From Gonium pectorale (Eukaryota > Chlorophyta > Chlorophyceae > Chlamydomonadales > Volvocaceae): a stretch of 37,353 nt of DNA. The notes under the pieces are model-generated. The model did not search any database, had not been told where the DNA came from, and saw only the letters and a list, made by a program, of their open reading frames with translations. Positions within the stretch are counted from its first letter, which is position 1. Each line of letters begins with the position of its first letter. The stretch is from NCBI GenBank assembly GCA_001584585.1, contig LSYV01000004.1, positions 1,610,972 to 1,648,324 on the forward strand, written 5' to 3'. Positions 1 to 11,483 of the stretch are shown here, piece after piece. The position numbers and the translations under genes were made by a program.

Positions 1-1930
1 GGCTCTGCGGCCGCTGCTGCTGTTGCGAGGCCTGCACGCTGTGTGGCCGGGGCGGCCCCTGCGGGACCGCCTGTGCTAGAGGCTGGGTCTGTGTCCGTTG
101 TTCCTGGAGCGCCAGCGACTGCGTCTGTGCCTGCATCTGAGAGGGGACCTGTACCTGCGCCTGCTGCTGTTGCCGCTGCGGTGCTTCCTGCCGCTGTGCC
201 TGCGGTAGCGGCGGCGATTGCTGAAGGCGCTGATGCTGTAGCGCCGCTGGTGGCGTGGGCTGGCGCTGCAGCGGCTGTTGCTGCTGCGGCTGTGTCAGGC
301 CTCCGCCCACTGCCCGCCGGCCGCTTCGCACCGGCAGGGCGGCAAGCTCCTAAGGGCAGAGGGCCGGCGCATCATCGTTACGTCGATCACGTGAGTAGGG
401 CGATGGACTGTCGCATCCAATCCCCGTTTCAGTCACGCAGGCATAAAAAGGATGACATGGGGCTGGGGAGGCGCGGCCCCCCGGCAGCGGCTCTCTGCTC
501 TTACATGGCCAGACATCTCATCTGAGCGCCTGAGGCCCTGCCTCTTTCGCGGCCAGCCCGTCTTCGCTTCTCGCTCCGCTTCGGGCCCCTTGGCGGAACG
601 CAAGAGAGAGCGTGCAGCTGCATCGCCAGGTGTGCTCTGGACGATGGGTGAGTGACCCGAATCACGTACCGGGCTCTGCGCCGAAGCCCACAGCGTCTCC
701 ACGTCCCGCTGGACCCACTGCTCCTCCCACAGCGCCAGCAACTCCTTGGCCGCCTTGGCCACGTCGTGGTCGGGCGCGTTGTACGTCAGCGCGTTCTGGC
801 ACATCTGGCGCACTGCCGCGTCCACCTGCATGCAGGCCGCACACACACACACACATACGCACACACGCACACACACACGCGTGCACGCACAGGCAGGGGG
901 CACAGGCAGTGGTCGCACATAATCTATCAGCGCACGTTATAACGCATAAATGGAACGCACAGGTAGGGGCCAGCGGAGCCATGCGCGCCCGAGCCAGCGG
1001 GGTGGTAGCGAGGAAAGGATTGGACAGAATGCCGGCGAGGTAGTAAAAGCGAGCCAGGATGGTAACCAGCCGCACGCTGGCGCTCAGAAGCCCGGCCCGG
1101 AACCTCATGTCGCAAGAGCGATGATGCCGGCTGGAGCGCCAAGAGACGGACCGTCCCGACCCGCGAGGCTGCAGGCTGCGCACGGTACCGCTGGGATGCA
1201 GCGCCGGGTGCCGGGTCTGCCAGCTCGCTCTCCTTGCCCCAGGGTAACCAGCGCGACCCTATTCCCACTGGGCTCACATCACCGGGTTTGTTGTAGTAGT
1301 TGGCTTCCAGGCGGCTGCGGACCTTCTGGAGGTCCTGTGGGTCTTTGATGACTTTGTAGTAGCCGGGGGCATGGTGCTTCGCCTCATCCACCGGCTCCTG
1401 TCAGGCGCGGGCAAGAAGCGGAGTGCTTGGGTATCGCACACAGGCTTCGAGAGAAAGCGTGGCGAGAATGGTGACTGGGGCCCAGGCCAAACAAATACAC
1501 CGTTGCAAATTCTGTCGTGCTATCATTTGCACTCAGACTGGAGCTGCTTGCGCGGAACGGGCCGAGGCCGCTCAAGGCCGCAAACCGTGGCCTCCTCCGG
1601 CGGTGCACGCTAGGTGTGCACCCTCGAGCTCCCCAAACCCCCTCCACCCGTATCCGCGAGTGCCTCTAATGCACGCCCACACCGGCAGGGGCCAGGGGTA
1701 GCCACGCTCTATACACACCTTGAAGCACCATGAGCACGGGGACTGCCACAAGCGAATGATAGCACCCTTGCACGCCCGCCATGCCTTCTCCTCCAGCTCA
1801 GCTTGCTGCAAAGGGGTAGCAGGGGGCGTCCACGCAAGCGTGCGCTAGTTCATCGCATAGGTACTAGGCACGGCGTTCCTTCCAGACCAAAGTCGCTGCT
1901 CTTGATAACTACCTTATTGCTCTTGGTCAT
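1..1930 (-). CDS. Bromodomain protein with Gln-rich C-terminal tail (partial, runs off left edge)
   Basis: Acetyl-lysine reader, presumably nuclear and chromatin-associated. Exons on the minus strand: 1913-1930, 1719-1805, 1278-1397, 670-825 and <1-349, all joined in phase 0. The spliced protein starts MTKSNK; the bromodomain covers about residues 10-115. Visible family marks are an LWQSPCSWCF segment at the place of the WPF shelf (here W-C-F), PVDEAKHHAPGYY, VIKDPQDLQKVRSRLE, and NALTYN with the presumed acetyl-lysine-binding Asn at about residue 91. After residue 127 comes a Gln/Pro-rich low-complexity stretch of at least 116 residues that continues beyond base 1. The 18-nt first coding exon is the weakest part: its ATG and AAG|GT donor fit in phase, but a GT about 50 nt further on is also in phase. 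A CA microsatellite lies just upstream of the exon at 670-825. UMP synthase is transcribed divergently. The bromodomain identity is solid; subfamily (BET/GTE or other) is not determined. Confidence 0.85.
840..890. repeat. (CA)n microsatellite, interrupted
   Basis: Imperfect CA dinucleotide tract inside an intron of the bromodomain gene. Read on the minus strand it is a GT-rich run ending about 15 nt before the acceptor of the exon at 670-825, so it takes the place of the usual pyrimidine tract. Confidence 0.8.
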
Positions 1931-2341
1931 GCATACAGCAAACGCTTCTCCATCAACTAGTTCCGGCTCCAGCTCTGGACCAGGTCAATTAGTGATACTG
2001 CAGCATCATGTTATCTATAGGCCAAAGTTTATACTAGGAAGGCATGGAGTCGTCGGTTTGATTCGGTTTGCCGTAGCTCCTTTGTCCAGGCTGGTGATTT
2101 GTCTAAGTAATTGAAACTGTGCATCGCAGAGCGTTTCAGGCACTCATCTTGGCGTAAGAGGGGGGTTTCACTTGATTTGGCTGTCCTCCGTCTTATGCAT
2201 AGTCTAAAGGCAGGGTGCCCACAGCGTAGTCCAGGCAGGTGCAGCTCTACGAACCAAGTAGCGAGCAGGCCACGGTCCGCCGCCCCGTCAGCTGAGCCGC
2301 CGACACTTGCAAGAAGCCTTAACGCCCAGCAGCACGGCAGG
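1931..2341. promoter_or_regulatory. Divergent intergenic region between bromodomain and UMP synthase genes
   Basis: About 410 bases separate the two proposed start codons, so the region should hold both 5'UTRs and a shared or back-to-back promoter. It is less GC-rich than the flanks, with an AT-rich patch around 2010-2040. I see no clear TATA box and no convincing reading frame. Confidence 0.4.
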
Positions 2342-5300
2342 ATGGTGCTCGGTATCAAGACCATTGCCGGATTCGTGTCTCGGCCATTCCGTCGCGGCCA
2401 GCGGACCAGGAGGGAGGCATCGTCGGTGAGCCCGCTGTCCCGCCATGCCGCTCTCGGCCGCTTCTGATGAGCCTGCTTACGTTCCGCAGCGGGACCCCAT
2501 GACGCAAGCGGAAATCGAGGACCTGGTCTTGAAGCTGAACAAAATCGAGGTGCGACACCCCCTCACCCCCCCCCCCAAACATAAGCCTGACCACGCCTGG
2601 CTGTGTCCATGCGGACGCGTATGCTTGCAAGTGATGCGGCAGGCAAAGCTGTTCCGGGCGCACTGAACCTGCCTTACCACCCCGGGAGGGTACCGCAGGG
2701 TGGGGCGGGCCTTGAGCGAGGAAGCGTGCGTCGGGAGGGGGACTGTTGCGTGCAATCATGTGTGCCGCTTACTAGTAACCGGCATGACTGTTGCACTCAA
2801 CTCGTCGGTTGGGAGCTGTCGGGGCAGCGCCTGACGCTCGACAGCAGTCGGCCAACACGCCCAGCTGAAGAGTGCCTCGCGCCGAGTGCCGTGTCTGGCA
2901 GCGGGTGACCTTGAGGCCACGAAGTGATTGGGCAGCGGGTCCCAACGCAGCGCGCGAACAGCCATGAGATTGAAGAATCTTGTCATGGCGTCTAGGGCCA
3001 ACCTGTGCCTTCCGGCTCCCGATGCACGGGGCGGTTATGCGGTGGCAGTGGCGCCACGAGGGACGGTGGCGGGAAGCCGGTGGTGCAGGGATCAGTCGGT
3101 CCGTGGGGCAATGGCGCTCGACTGCAGTGAGCAGCCCCCGCCGGAGGTCCTTCTGCAGCTCAGCGCACTCGCCCGCTGCGGTTCGGCCCTTCCCTGCCCC
3201 CTGATCACACCACTGCTGCCCGTACATGACCGCACGCACGCAGGCCGTCAAATTTGGCGAGTTCAAGCTCAAGAGCGGGCTCATCTCGCCCGTGTACGTT
3301 GACCTGCGCGTCATCGTGTCATACCCCGACGTTCTGGAGCAGGTGGGGCAAGAGCGCTTTGGGGGGGAATGCAGCGACAGGTGCTGCTTAAAGGGCTCAA
3401 GCGACAGTCGCTGCGAATGACTCAGCGACAGCTGCTGCGGAGAACGCTCTGGAAGGGGAAGGGTTGGCAAAAGCACCTGGCACTGCGGCGCTCCAGCACG
3501 CTGCGCCCTAGTCGCCGCCTAGTGTGATGTGTTGTGGATGCACGCACGCGCTTGTGCACCCTGCGACCCAACCCCTGCTTGCCGCCACCTCCCCCGCGCC
3601 GCAACGGGTCAACCATTCTCTGCTCGACGGTCATCAGTCAGCTTCTGCCTTCGGACTAAATAACCCCCCGCCGCACCGGCGACAGGTCTCCCGCATGATG
3701 TGGAACGCTGTGCGCGGCTGCCAGTACGACATCATCTGCGGTGTGCCGTACACCGCGCTGCCCATTGCGACCTGCATGTCGCTGGGCTTCGGCGAGGCCA
3801 TGGTCATGCGCCGCAAGGTGGGTGGATGGGTGGGTAGCTGCGTGTAGACCAGGTGGGTAAACAGGCGCAGCAAGCATGGGCGGATTGGGGGCGTTAGCTG
3901 GGCATGTGCAGCTGTTGTCTTCAGCAGGGCTACATCGTAGAATGGGCTAGAGGCGCATGGGGGCGCCGCCAGGGAGACATAAGAATGGCTGGGTAGGCGG
4001 GGTGGCGGCGCTGGGTTATGCACGCAACCCTGATTGGGCTCTTCAGGCGGCTCGGCAAAGGTGCGGGCAAGCACCGCCTGGGTGCGGTTGTCGCTTGCTT
4101 GCCGGGATGGCGTTGGCGACAGGCGGAGACCTCCGGTCGAAGGGACGAGCGGTCGGCTGATGTCTCATGTCTGGTACCGGCTCAGATAGCTTGTGGAAGT
4201 CAAGAGTTACGGCGTGCATGCTTGCCCTCAACCCCGCCCGCCCTCCCCCTCCCCTCCCCTCCCCGCTTCTCTCCCTCGCCGCGTCGGCCGCAGGAGGTCA
4301 AGGACTACGGCACCAAGAAGGCCATCGAGGGTGCCTACAAGGCGGGCCAGCGCTGCCTCATTGTGGAGGACCTGGTCACCAGCGGCGCCAGCGTGCTGGA
4401 GACGCTGGACCCGCTCAAGGTGGGAGGAGAAGGGGGAGAGGGAAAGGCGGGTGTGGGGTTGGGGTGCACGAGCGGACACCAGCAGTCCTCAGGGGAGGGG
4501 GATGGGCGGGACCTCGCGGAGAGCGCAAGGATGTAGGAAGGGGAGGAAAGGGAAGGGGTAGCACCTGATTGTGGGCGGGGCAGGCGCGCAGATGCATAGT
4601 GTGAGCTTGCTTTCGGGGTGCCCAGACCGTAACGCGACGAGCAGGCGGGTAGACGAACAGGCTGGGCGCCGCTGAAGGGGAGGGGTGAGCTGGCACGGGG
4701 GGACAGCACGCGGCCCGGGCGGTCGCTGCTATGGCAGCTGTCGGTGGGCGGGGTGGTGGTGGAACTCATGGTGGCTTGAAGTTTGGAGGTAGAGGAGGCG
4801 GGGCGGTGCAGCGCCAGGGTGCTGGAAGCGCAAACCCTGCTGTAGGCAGACGATAAGGGCGGGGTGCAATGCCGGGGTTTCGGATTGCAGGTTTATGGGG
4901 CCGCGGTGCCCACGGACGCGGTCCGCCCTGAGCCAGGCCCGCCCTTCCCGTTCCCCGGAAGGGCGAATGCGGCTGGCACCCAGCCCTCCCGCCAGATTGC
5001 CTCCCGGTCCCTGACCGCGCTCCCCCGTCTCCCGTCTCTTCCCATTCTTCACCTGCAGGCTGAGGGCCTGCAGGTGACGGACGTGGTGGTGCTCATCGAC
5101 CGCGAGCAGGGCGGCGAGGCCACGCTGGCGGCGCACGGCCTGGCGCTTCACGCCGCCTTCAAGCTCAGCGCCATGTTGGACGTGCTCACTCGACACCAGC
5201 TGGTGACCGAGGAGGTGGCGGCCAAGGTGGGGGTTTGGGGCACGAGGGACAGGGGGCTAAAAGGTGGTGGCAGGGGAAGCCACGGGCAGACAGCTTTAGC

Positions 5301-8128
5301 CAGCGTCGGGTGTTAGGAAGGGGAGGGGAGGGCGCTGCGGAAGCGCAGGGGCCCCTGGCGAGGTGGCCGAGAGAGTTGGGATGGATTATCGGGTTTGGGT
5401 TGAGTCAGGTTGCCGCATCCGTGCTTGCTGAGTGCTCAGGCCGTACGAAGGACTCTGGAGGCCTGATCAGGTTTCTCGTACACACCACATCCACATCGCG
5501 CCTGGCCTTATTTACCGTCACCACCTGCCTCGCGTCGCAACACCACGGCCCACAGGTCCGCACCTTCATTGCGGAGAACCAGACCAAGATTCCCGCGCCC
5601 GGCGCCCCGGCCGCCGCGCCCGCCCCCGCACCCACCCCGGCGCCCGCCCCCGCGCCCCCCAAGAGGTGAGCCGACCACACGACCCCTCCCACAGCGTCCG
5701 GTATCGCTGTGCATGGCACTCTTTTGAGGACAGGAATGCACTGGACCAAAGGCTTGAGAGGGAAAGCGGAGCACTGCAGCGACGGCCTTGGCCCCATACA
5801 AACACCCGTCTGCCCGCCACGCCCCTTTCCCCCGTCGCTGCCACGTGCCTGGCCTCCCCCAACACGCCCAATAAAGCTGCACTGAGGCTACCCTGCGGTA
5901 GCGCCCCAAATGCTGCTGCCCCAAGCGCAATGCCGTGCGGTGCATGCTGTCGATGAACGTGCGTCCCCTTACGTACAGGCTGCCGTACGAGGCCCGCATC
6001 CCCCTCGCGCGCAACGCCATGGCCAAGCGCTGCCTGGAGGTCATGGTGCGCAAGCAGACCAACCTCAGCGTCGCCGCCGACGTGGACACGGCCGAGGAGA
6101 TGCTCGAGCTGGCCGACAAGGTAAGTCCCACAGCGGCCGTGCACCAACCATCCCCGCCCGCCCGCCCGCTCGCTCGCCCGCTTGCGGTAACTTTGATCAC
6201 GTGCCGCACCCTTCTCCTGCCCGTCTGCCGTCTTTTGGGCGTAGGGTGGTTGCCGTGTGATTCCCTGCCTGGAGAACGCTGCTGGATGCCGGAACGTCCT
6301 CACGTGAACCCACGTGTCTCCTAACGTGACGCCCTGCCCCTCATTCGCAGGTCGGCCCCTACATCTGCGTCTTCAAGACGCACGTCGACATCTTTGACAA
6401 GTGGGACGAGTCCATCGTGGCACGCCTCACGGTGCGGCCGGGCTGGGTGGTGTACGCCGGGGGCGGGCGGAGGGCGACCGTGGTCAGCGCAACGGCCAAG
6501 GGGTCGCACCGAACGGATGAGCGCGGAGGGCCGGCCGCACCCAACCCGATCCCATTGTCTGCTAGCTTCGTGTACCTGACCCGCCCCGCCGTTGACGCCC
6601 CGTACTGCCCCTCCCTACACCGCCACCCATGCCCACCACCGACCGTGGTCGACGCCGCCACCGCCCCGCCATGTGCGACTTCGCGCTCTCCCCCGCTGGC
6701 GCCAATCATCGTCCGTCACGGCGCCCGCCCAATGTCGTCACAGGAGCTCGCCAATAAGCACGGTACGTGGGCCGTTACGGGCACAGCGTAGTTGCATGTT
6801 ATAATCGCACGGGCAGAGTACACGGCGCCGGCGGACGAAAGGCGTCGATATACCGAGAGCTCGGCGCCAGCCCCCATTCATGGCCAGCCCCTCGCCCATC
6901 CTCGCCACCCCCCTCCCCGCCAATGCTTCAACCACCAAACGCCCACACACCCGTTCGCCTCTGGCAGACTTCCTCGTCTTTGAGGACCGCAAGTTTGCGG
7001 ACATTGGCAACACGGTGGTGTCGCAGTACGGCGGCGGCATCTACAAGATCGCCGACTGGTCACACATCACCAACGCGCACCTGGTGCCGGGGCCCGGCAT
7101 CATCGACGGGCTCAAGACGGTGGGCCTGCCAAAGGGGCGCGGTCTGCTGCTGCTGGCGGGTGAGTCGTAGCGGCTCGGCATGCGGGTGACCAGGGGGCGG
7201 GGGTCGCGGCCAAGAAAGGTATCGCCCGTCGGGGACTGGGGTGAGGGTGGGGAGCGCGTGCGTTGGTGGGGTGTGTATGCGTTGGGGGGGGGGGGGTAAT
7301 GCGCTGGTGGGGTGCCTTCGTGGCTGGGAGTGACCGCGCGGGGCTCCGGCCAACCGGGCGAACTGGGGGAAGCGGCCGAACTCATTAAAGCTCCGCGCTC
7401 ACGGCGAGCCCGCCGACCGTCATCGGGATTGGCAACATTTCATCCCGGCTCCCGCCGGCTCTCTGCGCCGACTTTCCCGTCTGACCTGTCTTGGTCCGGC
7501 CCGGTTCGCAGAGATGAGCAGCAAGGGCACGCTGGCGTCGGGCGCCTACACGGAGGCGGTGGCGGCGGCGGCCGAGCAGCACGCCGACTTTGTGATGGGC
7601 TTTATCTCCATCAACCCCGCCGCCTGGAAGGGCGGACCCGGCTCGCCAGGTGAGGGCGCTATAGAAGAGGGAGCAAGGGAAAGAATGATCAGAAGGCAGC
7701 AGGGGCGCGGTAGGCACAAGCGCTGCTGCAGGGCTCGCTGAGAGGGGGCGCTGGCGATGTGGCGGCGGGATGCCATGGGGTGGAGGGCGTGCCTCCTGCG
7801 CAGCAGCTACAGGATTCACTTCTAGGCGTCTTGTCGTTTTCTTCGTATGGCCCCAAGTCTGCCCGTCCCGTACGCCGTACCTGACTCCTCGCGCCCCGCC
7901 CCTGCGCCCGCTCGTCCCCCAGGCCTTCTGCATATGACGCCGGGCGTGCAGCTGGCCGCGGGCGGCGACGCGCTGGGGCAGCAGTACAACACGCCGCACA
8001 ACGCGGTGGCGGTGCGCGGAAGCGACGTCATCATCGTGGGCCGCGGAGTCATCCAGGCCGCCGACCCCGCGGCCGCCGCGCAGCAGTACCGCGACGCCGG
8101 CTGGGCCGCGTACAAGGCGTCGTTGTAG
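2342..8128 (+). CDS. UMPS: UMP synthase: orotate phosphoribosyltransferase / OMP decarboxylase fusion
   Basis: Bifunctional enzyme for the last two steps of de novo pyrimidine synthesis: orotate + PRPP to OMP, then OMP to UMP + CO2. Exons: 2342-2425, 2490-2549, 3244-3342, 3686-3817, 4294-4419, 5059-5226, 5556-5665, 5979-6120, 6351-6431, 6744-6762, 6968-7159, 7512-7649, 7923-8128; all phases agree, giving 518 residues (human about 480). The N-terminal OPRT domain has [33 protein letters not shown] and the PRPP motif [11 protein letters not shown] (about 148-158). A Pro/Ala-rich linker (about 234-259) leads to the decarboxylase with FKTHVDI, catalytic [12 protein letters not shown] (about 345-356), HMTPGVQL and IIIVGRG. 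The start is uncertain: the ATG at 2342 adds an Arg-rich leader through a 64-nt intron; an ATG at 2445 with a good context reads straight into exon 2, and one at 2498 is also possible. Domain order matches the plant and animal enzyme. Confidence 0.96.
3373..3438. repeat. Three imperfect copies of AGCGACAGNNGCTGC in a UMPS intron
   Basis: Copies begin at 3373, 3400 and 3424, spaced 27 and 24 bases apart. They lie just after the exon ending at 3342. No function is evident. Confidence 0.6.
7260..7312. repeat. G-rich tract with TGCGTTGG(T)GGGG repeats and a poly-G run
   Basis: Intron sequence with repeated short G-runs and one uninterrupted run of about 13 G. On the coding (plus) strand it could form a G-quadruplex in RNA. 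The run length is also prone to sequencing error. Confidence 0.6.
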
Positions 8129-8850
8129 GCGGGGGCGGGGGCGAGGGCGCGGGGCAGCTGAAGGCGGCCTTGGCTGGCCCGGGATGGGCTTGCGGCTTGC
8201 AGTCGGAGTAGCCGGCGGGGGCGGGCGACGGACGCACGCACATGGCGTGTCAAGACTCTAGAGGCTCTGTAGCGGATATTCAAAGGACTTGCAGGCCGCA
8301 GAGCGTTGTGAAGGTAGACCTTAGCCGGCTTCGCAACGGTGGCATTGTCTTATGCGGGCCGACGGGCTGTGCTGGTGTGTGTGAGCGGGTGGGGTGACGG
8401 GCGTGTATGCCCATGGCTGCTGAGGGCTTCCCGGACGCCCTCGTGAATGGGACGTCATGTGGGTGCGGTGCAATGTGATGCGAGCGCGCGCGGCAATAAG
8501 AGGCTACGGCTGCTGGCGTGCAACGGCGATGCTACGGGCAGGCATACAGTGCGCCCAACCGTGGTACTCGGACTGGCGAGGCCGTTTCGTGTGTACCGGC
8601 AGGCAAGCGGTGCGGTGGGGCGCCACCAGTAGCGGATGCGTGCGATGCGTGGCGACACCGAAGCCGCACAGTCCACCGGGTTGTTCAGACGCTGCACGCA
8701 ACGCGGGTCTGGTCGGCTTGCGGCTTCCATGTGTAGAAACGGCACAGGGCGACATACCTCAAGGCAGCGCTGTCCGCCCGTTCGGTTGAGACGTCACACC
8801 ATTCACACGCCATGGAAGGCGACCGTAGCCTAATCAGCAACCCGCTCAGC

Positions 8851-8855
8851 TTACA
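8851..8855 (-). terminator. Putative TGTAA poly(A) signal, minus strand
   Basis: TGTAA is the typical chlamydomonad polyadenylation motif. This copy would give the SAND-ARID transcript a 3'UTR of about 2.6 kb. A second copy at 9888-9892 would give about 1.6 kb. Without transcript data I cannot choose between them. Confidence 0.25.
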
Positions 8856-9276
8856 TTCACCACGCGCGTCTGCGTCCCAGAGGTAAAATCCTGGCGCCCG
8901 AGACCTGTGAAGGCGTCGCGCTGCCCCGGCGCCGCCAACGCCGGCCGTCCACACTCTCCCCCTTGACCATGGGAGAAGGCCCGCCTCCCGCACACAGTCT
9001 CAATCCCCATTCCATGCCCTCCTAGGTCCGGCTGATCCTCATAGACCCGTATACCCCACACCGACACACAACCGCATGCCGTACAGTACACGAAGGCCAA
9101 CCATGTGCGTCCATTCAGCAGGAAAGGACTTGCCTCGAGGACACGGAAGGAGAAGCGGAGGGAGGACGTCGGGCAGCTCCAGAGCCGAGCAACCGGCGCT
9201 TGCCTGTGCCCGCCGGCCAGCCGCACCGGATACGCATCAAGGGCGCAGTATGACTGGTGCACCGCACAGCACGAGT

Positions 9277-9281
9277 TGTAA
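9277..9281 (+). terminator. Putative TGTAA poly(A) signal, plus strand (UMPS)
   Basis: First plus-strand TGTAA I find after the UMPS stop codon at 8128; it implies a 3'UTR of about 1.15 kb. Confidence 0.3.
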
Positions 9282-10843
9282 GACAACCGAGCGTCCCATC
9301 CAGATGGCCCGCGTCCCACAACCGGGGCCAAAGGCCCGCGTCACCACTCACTCCGGACGTTGAATCCCGCCCTGCCGCTCCAGGCCGCCGCCCATGCCGC
9401 TGCCGTGCGCCCTGCCGTGCCGCACCGGATGGACAGATCCACTGCACCTTCGTGTACTGCCACGCCTGCCACACCGTATACACGAAACAAGAAAGACACG
9501 AGGCTTCAACCTGGACAAGGCACGTGTACGCGCTACCTCGGGTTTGCACTCTGCCCGGAAACATCCCACAACACCGACACCCCCCACATGTCACATCACC
9601 ATCGGCAGACCCCGAGCCGCCATCTCGCAGCCCTCGATTAGCGCATTCGCCACTTGAGCATTTCGTAGTCTTCCTTTGTACGCGACGGCGCGGCCAACAG
9701 CCCCGCACGCCGCAGGGCATAGCCCCCACGAGCTGCCGGCGGGCGTGAGGGCGCCGCAGCGTGAAAGCCGCGCAAAAATTGCGGGCAACAGCAGGACCCC
9801 AAGAGGACATATGCACGTGTCGCGCCCAGCATCACACCAAGGCCGCCGCGGGGCATGCGGGAAAGACCGAACAACGCGTCGACCGACTTACACACCTACA
9901 CAACCGCCGCGTAACGCCTGCAACCGCCCCACACCCAACTGATATCCGACACAGGGCCCCTCCCCGACAAGCGGGCAAGTAGGAAGCCAACGCTTGTGGA
10001 TGTGGCCGCCGGGGCGCTACCGGGAGCCGCCGGCCCCCAAACAACCACTGGTGACACGTCCCCTGTGAGGCTTGATGCGAGGGGGGATGGACTGCCGTGG
10101 GCATCGGGCCCCATCCGTACGCAACCCCAACAATGGGCACAATGTATAAAACCGTGATGCCAATGCGCGACTGAAGCCGCGCGAGCTTGCGTTTTGCATG
10201 ACTTCCTGCAGACGCCGTGTAACGCCAACAGAGGCGCGCAGGCACAGCAAGGGCAAGCTCTCTTCGATCTCGCCGCTTGGCGGGACCAACCAGCCGACAC
10301 ACTCGGCCGTCGCAGCCCAAATAATCGACCGACCATGAGGTCGGCCATGCGAAAACTGCTTCAGGCGCCGGGGAAGCGGCACGATGCCAGATTCTTAGCC
10401 AGGGGCCGCCACGTGCGGGCATGTAATGCCATGCCTCCATTCTCCACTCTGCGTGTGCAAGAGTGCAATATCAAGTTGAGGTGGGGGCGACGCCTGTCCA
10501 TTCGCGTCCCCACAACCGCCACACGCAACCGCCACACACGGCGCCCCAGACTTGTGGCACCGGCGCACTGACGCCTGCGCCGCTGTCCACTCGCTGTAAC
10601 AGAGCAGAGCAACGCGGCCCAGCAGCGGCCCGTCAGCGGGGGCGCCGCGTTTCAGTGTGGGTTAAGTCCGTGCCGTCAGCGGGGGCTTTAGGCGAGCCAC
10701 AGGGAACCCGCCGGCCACCCGGGGCAGACCAATTGACCCCGGGCGGGATGTGCAGCGCTGCGCCCCGCTCCTGAATGTCACGTCGCCACGCCGTCACCAT
10801 CGATGGCGTGGCCACAAACACCGACGTGCTCACCACCACTGTC

Positions 10844-10866
10844 GCCACCACCACCACCACCACCAA
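10844..10866. repeat. (CCA)n trinucleotide tract
   Basis: Short run of CCA units in noncoding sequence downstream of the SAND-ARID gene. Confidence 0.8.
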
Positions 10867-11483
10867 TACCAGTGCCGTCGACCCCAGCCAGCACCACCCA
10901 CCACAATATCACCCCCCTCCTTAAATTGCGAGTACCCTCTTTAAAGCATGGACACACCGGCGAAGGCAAAAGGCAAACCCTGCTTGCATCTGCACAAGCA
11001 AGGCCATCTGTGCACCAACATGCTGTAAACGAGAACAGCTTGCTGGCGGATGCCCAAGAGCCTGCAGGCCCCTCGGCTCCATGGCCGTTGCCGTTGTCGG
11101 CTTCCAGGAGCAGCCAACATACAACGGATGCAATCAACCGCCTTGGACCGCATGGCATGCGGACGAGCGCGACCCCCCCAACCGACACCGGAAAGCGCCG
11201 AGGCCCATGTGTGCTAGTCATGCATGGCACTGAGAGCTCGGGCCCAACTGCTTGAATAGTGAATCCCGGCAGTGCACATGCGCCAACAGCCCCTGTGATG
11301 CAAGGGGCCGCCGAGGGCCTCTTAATGCGATGCTCCATTTCTGTGTTACCAACCTGTAATGCTGATGCAAAATGCAACGTGCGATGCCCAATTCTGCGAA
11401 ACGCCGCAACAAGTCGTGCCATATGTGCTCCTGTCAGCGTCCCCCCCGCCGGCGCCCCAACTCCGCACCCGACCCAGCACCCC

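Larger units (their letters stand above)
8129..11483. other. Gene-free stretch between convergent UMPS and SAND-ARID genes (probable 3'UTRs)
   Basis: Open frames here are short, mutually overlapping on both strands and lack recognisable domains, as expected by chance at this GC content. Candidate TGTAA signals are at 9277-9281 for the plus strand and at 8851-8855 and 9888-9892 for the minus strand. The two 3'UTRs may therefore overlap. A (CCA)n tract is at about 10844-10866. I see no RNA gene. Confidence 0.5.

Noticed and set aside
433..918. Continuous 161-codon minus-strand ORF spanning the bromodomain exon
   Set aside because: Only 670-825 carries bromodomain sequence; the flanks are intron (CA microsatellite on one side, a GTACGT donor on the other).
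8846..10440. Several 150-230-codon minus-strand ORFs downstream of the SAND-ARID gene
   Set aside because: No domain, no consistent splice partners, and overlapping equally long ORFs in other frames; more likely 3'UTR.
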